Positions 61,811 to 64,000 of a stretch of DNA of 64,000 nucleotides are shown piece after piece (position 1 is the stretch's first letter; every line of letters begins with the position of its first letter). Both the position numbers and the translations under genes were made by a program. The stretch lies in contig OZ253541.1 of NCBI GenBank assembly GCA_965262365.1, forward strand, positions 930,001 through 994,000, in the 5' to 3' direction. Origin of the DNA: UBA6522 sp965262365 (GTDB lineage Bacteria; Pseudomonadota; Gammaproteobacteria; Steroidobacterales; Rariloculaceae). Below the pieces are notes generated by a model. That model did no database searches. It saw nothing but the letters and a program-made list of their open reading frames with translations, and had not been told where the DNA came from.

Positions 61811-62413
61811 ATGACTTACGAAGAAGCGATCCAGGCCGCGCAACGGGGAGACTCCGAAGGACAGTTCGAAGTAGGGGTCATGTATGCGGGCGGCGAAGGC
61901 GTCCCGAAGGATGCTGTAGAGGCCGAACGCTGGCTCCGCAGCGCCATCGGGCAAGAACACGCGGGTGCGATGCTCTATTTGGGGCTTCTATACGCCCACG
62001 GAGACGTCGTTCAGCAAGACAATGCAGAGGCCGAGCGTTTGGTTCGTCAATCCGCTGAATTGGGCTTCCGCAAAGCACAGCATGCACTCGCGTGCTGGTA
62101 CGACGAAGGCTGGATTGTCACACGGGACTATGTGTTGGCGGTGCATTGGTTTCGGGAAGCCGCCAAACAAGGCGACGCGGTCGCGCAGTATTTGCTTGCC
62201 GAAAGGTATAGGTATGGTGTCCGGGGTGCCCGAAAGAACCACCTAAAGGCGTGGTATTGGTTTCGGCGCGCTGCCGTGCTAGGCGACGACTTAGCTCAGG
62301 ACGAACTCGACAAAATGCACGATGAAATGTGGTACCAGACCCGTAGCGTGCTCGCCGGTTTGATGTTGGTCGGTTTCGTTTGGGCGGCAGCAGTGATTCT
62401 CAGAAAACTATAG
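61811..62413 (+). CDS. Sel1-repeat protein with C-terminal membrane anchor
   Basis: A 200-residue protein of four or five Sel1-like (TPR-type) repeats: AAQRGDSEGQFEVGVMYAGG, AIGQEHAGAMLYLGLLYAHG, SAELGFRKAQHALACWYDEG and AAKQGDAVAQYLLAERYRYG. It ends in one hydrophobic helix (VLAGLMLVGFVWAAAVIL) that anchors it in the inner membrane. Such proteins mediate protein-protein contacts, and partners are unknown. ATG 61811 is preferred over the upstream start at 61790. Confidence 0.85.
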   Translation: MTYEEAIQAAQRGDSEGQFEVGVMYAGGEGVPKDAVEAERWLRSAIGQEHAGAMLYLGLLYAHGDVVQQDNAEAERLVRQSAELGFRKAQHALACWYDEGWIVTRDYVLAVHWFREAAKQGDAVAQYLLAERYRYGVRGARKNHLKAWYWFRRAAVLGDDLAQDELDKMHDEMWYQTRSVLAGLMLVGFVWAAAVILRKL

Positions 62414-62415
62414 AT

Positions 62416-62664
62416 TTAGTGATCTGCTAGACCGAAAATATCTGGCCTTCGAATCAGGGCAAGGCATCCAAACAATTTCATTATTGATTCATTACAATAG
62501 TGTCGGTCTGAGTTCGTATCGTCTAGTTGTTCGATACATCTAGACCAATTTTCACTGGCCGTTGGTGGTTCCAGTCCCGTCGCGGGAGTAATACCAAGAA
62601 GCATGCCTGTATCAGCGAAAGATACGAATACGGCGGAATTGTAGTCTGGTACACAGCCGGACAT
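62416..62664 (-). CDS. Hypothetical ORF convergent with the Sel1 gene
   Basis: An open frame of about 82 residues from ATG 62664 (longer if a start at 62820 is used), reading DYNSAVFVSFADTGMLLG and three Cys near the C-terminus. The composition is protein-like but I recognise no family. It could be a remnant. Confidence 0.3.
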   Translation of the reverse strand: MSGCVPDYNSAVFVSFADTGMLLGITPATGLEPPTASENWSRCIEQLDDTNSDRHYCNESIMKLFGCLALIRRPDIFGLADH

Positions 62665-63028
62665 AAAAATGTCAACTAAGTGGCAAACAGCTCGCCAATC
62701 CCCGACGTGGAATTGGTGGGATGGTTTCAGGCGTTGCGCAAATGCGCGCGGACTTGCTCCGGATTGCGATTGCGCCCGTTCGACTTGTCTGGTCTTCCAT
62801 TTGTTGCTGCACCGATACAAAAACGGGGAACGATTGGGGAACCAAAAATTATCCGACAGTAAAAATATTTATAAATCAATACGTTAAAAATATATAGTGG
62901 CGGAGAGGGTGTCCTTGTTAATCCTATTGAATACAATGCGTTGCGTTTAATGGATTGAGAAATACCCCCGCTGATACCCCCAGCCTTTCGGCATTGGAAT
63001 TTCTGCCCCATCTATTTTTATGTTCTCG
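62665..63028. other. AT-rich region before abiEi
   Basis: About 360 bp with no supported gene. It carries the second ATACCCCC pair at 62962-62981 and becomes clearly AT-rich toward the abiEi promoter. Confidence 0.35.
62962..62981. repeat. Paired ATACCCCC motif (second locus)
   Basis: ATACCCCC-GCTG-ATACCCCC, the same spacing as at 16650-16670 (spacer ATTG). Sequences of this kind often lie next to tyrosine-integrase genes in my recollection, but no integrase is seen near either copy. Confidence 0.4.
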
Positions 63029-63057
63029 TATTTACATGGCTATTAACCATGTAAATA
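63029..63057 (+). promoter_or_regulatory. Perfect palindrome before abiEi, likely autoregulatory operator
   Basis: TATTTACATGG and CCATGTAAATA are perfect 11-bp arms around a 7-base spacer, 50 bp upstream of abiEi. AbiEi antitoxins of type IV systems are known to bind inverted repeats in their own promoter and repress it cooperatively. Confidence 0.7.
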
Positions 63058-63107
63058 GATCGGTGTTAAAATAAACCGCCCAATAAATTTGAACGTGTCC
63101 GATTTTG

Positions 63108-63956
63108 ATGGCCATGAACCATCCGAGAACACAAAGGCTGAAACCACTCCTGGATAAAGTCCCGCCGGGCTTTATGGTTGATACGCCGTGGCTGAAGGGG
63201 CAGGGCATCGACCCCAAGTCCATCCACGACTATGTGTCGCGTGGATGGCTGGAGAGGCTGATCCGAGGGGTCTACCGTCGACCTGTGCCTGAAGGCGTGC
63301 ATTGGGCTTCTCAGGTCTCCTGGGAGATCACGCTGCTCTCGCTACAACGGATCATGAAGCGGGACGTGCATTTGGGCGGCGAAAGCGCACTTGATCTGGC
63401 AGGCTATACACACTACCTCAGCCTCGGTGGTACGCCGCGCGTTCATTTCCATGGCGCTGTGCCCACATGGTTGAAACGTCTGCCGACGCAGACGAGGATA
63501 GTCGTCCACCGGCGCTCGCTGTTTGGTGATGATCCCACCGGCATCAGCGATGCCAACCGCGATGTTCAAGAAACACCTCAGGCGGTGAACGTATGGCGCT
63601 GGCCCGTAATGGCCTCGTCGCCGGAACGGGCCATCCTTGAGGCGCTCGACGAGCTTCCGAACCACGCGAGCTTCGACAACCTCGATAAGATCTTTGAGGG
63701 GCTGACGACATTGCGGCCGAAGCACGTCATGGAATTGCTCGCGCTATGCAAGAGCGTCAAGGTGCGTCGGCTGTTTTTCGTCTTCGCGGATAGGCACCAG
63801 CATCCATGGCGCAAGTATCTGGATACGTCAGAAATCGACTTCGGCTCAGGGCCGCGCGCGCTCGTGGAGCGGGGCAGATTCCATCCGATGTACCGAATCT
63901 CAGTGCCGGAAGACTTCATGCCTATGGTCGAAGAAAGGGCTGGCGTCGATGGATGA
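63108..63956 (+). CDS. abiEi: AbiEi-family type IV antitoxin
   Basis: A 282-residue antitoxin and transcriptional repressor. The N-terminal winged helix (LKPLLDKVPPGFMVDTPW, VSRGWLERLIRGVYRRP) is followed by the AbiEi core (HLGGESALDLAGYTHYLSLG, WPVMASSPERAILEALDELP). It represses the operon and counteracts the AbiEii nucleotidyltransferase toxin, giving phage abortive infection. ATG 63108 is chosen, and 63114 is also possible. It overlaps the next gene by 8 bp. Confidence 0.88.
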   Translation: MAMNHPRTQRLKPLLDKVPPGFMVDTPWLKGQGIDPKSIHDYVSRGWLERLIRGVYRRPVPEGVHWASQVSWEITLLSLQRIMKRDVHLGGESALDLAGYTHYLSLGGTPRVHFHGAVPTWLKRLPTQTRIVVHRRSLFGDDPTGISDANRDVQETPQAVNVWRWPVMASSPERAILEALDELPNHASFDNLDKIFEGLTTLRPKHVMELLALCKSVKVRRLFFVFADRHQHPWRKYLDTSEIDFGSGPRALVERGRFHPMYRISVPEDFMPMVEERAGVDG

Positions 63957-64000
63957 GCAGTATGTCGATCAGGTTCGGTTGCTGTTGAGCGTTCTGCCGG
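63949..64000 (+). CDS. abiEii: AbiEii-family nucleotidyltransferase toxin, cut by the window end
   Basis: Only the first 17 codons are inside the window: MDEQYVDQVRLLLSVLP. This matches the start of AbiEii/AbiGii toxins that act as GTP-dependent nucleotidyltransferases. The identity rests on this short match and on the overlap with abiEi, so whether the rest is intact cannot be seen. Confidence 0.75.
   Translation, partial: MDEQYVDQVRLLLSVLP

Noticed and set aside
1..64000. CRISPR array
   Set aside because: No regularly spaced direct repeats of 25-37 bp were seen; the repeats found are duplicated genes, IS ends and operators.
1..64000. tRNA or rRNA genes
   Set aside because: No T-loop (GGTTCGANTCC-type) sequence in a cloverleaf context and no rRNA-like stretch was recognised by eye; a tRNAscan run would settle it.

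Overview
The window is a high-GC stretch of a Gram-negative chromosome. hflK/hflC, TonB-dependent receptors, Tat and lipoprotein signals, periplasmic sulfatases and the abundance of DUF6152-type proteins suggest an uncultured, probably marine and possibly host-associated gammaproteobacterium. That assignment is inference: there is no rRNA or tRNA gene in the window to confirm it. Many genes are broken by nonsense codons, frameshifts and short-repeat deletions, and insertion sequences survive mostly as fragments, which suggests active gene decay in a repeat-rich accessory region.

Layout. 0-9.7 kb: 3' part of an arylamine N-acetyltransferase, an ICMT-like methyltransferase, a VPS10/Asp-box propeller protein with a TonB receptor, a sterol-reductase-like membrane protein, a hydrolase remnant and a PepSY membrane protein. 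9.7-23.8 kb: a lipoprotein sulfatase, two LVIVD proteins, an Abhydrolase_10 lipoprotein, a Tat-exported metallo-beta-lactamase-fold protein, a Fic protein with palindromic operators, a DUF6152 protein, a sulfatase/FG-GAP chimera and a broken DUF6152 gene. 23.9-25.9 kb: a toxin-antitoxin locus with a deleted toxin, and an IS1380 fragment interrupted by a TnpB element bounded by perfect 25-bp inverted repeats. 26-31 kb: a two-subunit molybdenum hydroxylase (isoquinoline 1-oxidoreductase type) and a DUF5916 outer-membrane protein. 31-38 kb: a broken sulfatase, a split DUF6152 pair, a Fic-gene remnant, hflKC and an amidohydrolase. 38-47 kb: a long co-directional minus-strand array of sulfatases, DUF6152 proteins and a ricin-lectin esterase. 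47-56 kb: TonB receptor remnant and intact receptor, IS1380 ends, another DUF6152 gene and a frameshifted copy of the amidohydrolase segment. 56-64 kb: a stress/defence block (hipBA, an integrase-type transposase, a PIN toxin with an unknown partner, a Sel1 protein and abiEi/abiEii).

How the genes may work together. Most of the window looks like periplasmic and outer-membrane machinery for uptake (TonB receptors, DUF5916 barrel), desulfation (five sulfatase loci), ester hydrolysis and oxidation (Mo-hydroxylase, amidohydrolase) of sulfated or aromatic compounds; the substrate cannot be read from the sequence. DUF6152-type proteins recur at eight loci beside these enzymes. Seven have a recognisable signal peptide ending just before a His-His pair, so the exported protein would begin with His-His, which suggests a metal-binding N-terminus. 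I consider this the most interesting unexplained system here.

The selfish or addiction layer (Fic, RelE/XRE, HipBA, PIN, AbiE) shows a pattern: where a locus is damaged the toxin is broken and the neighbouring regulator is intact.
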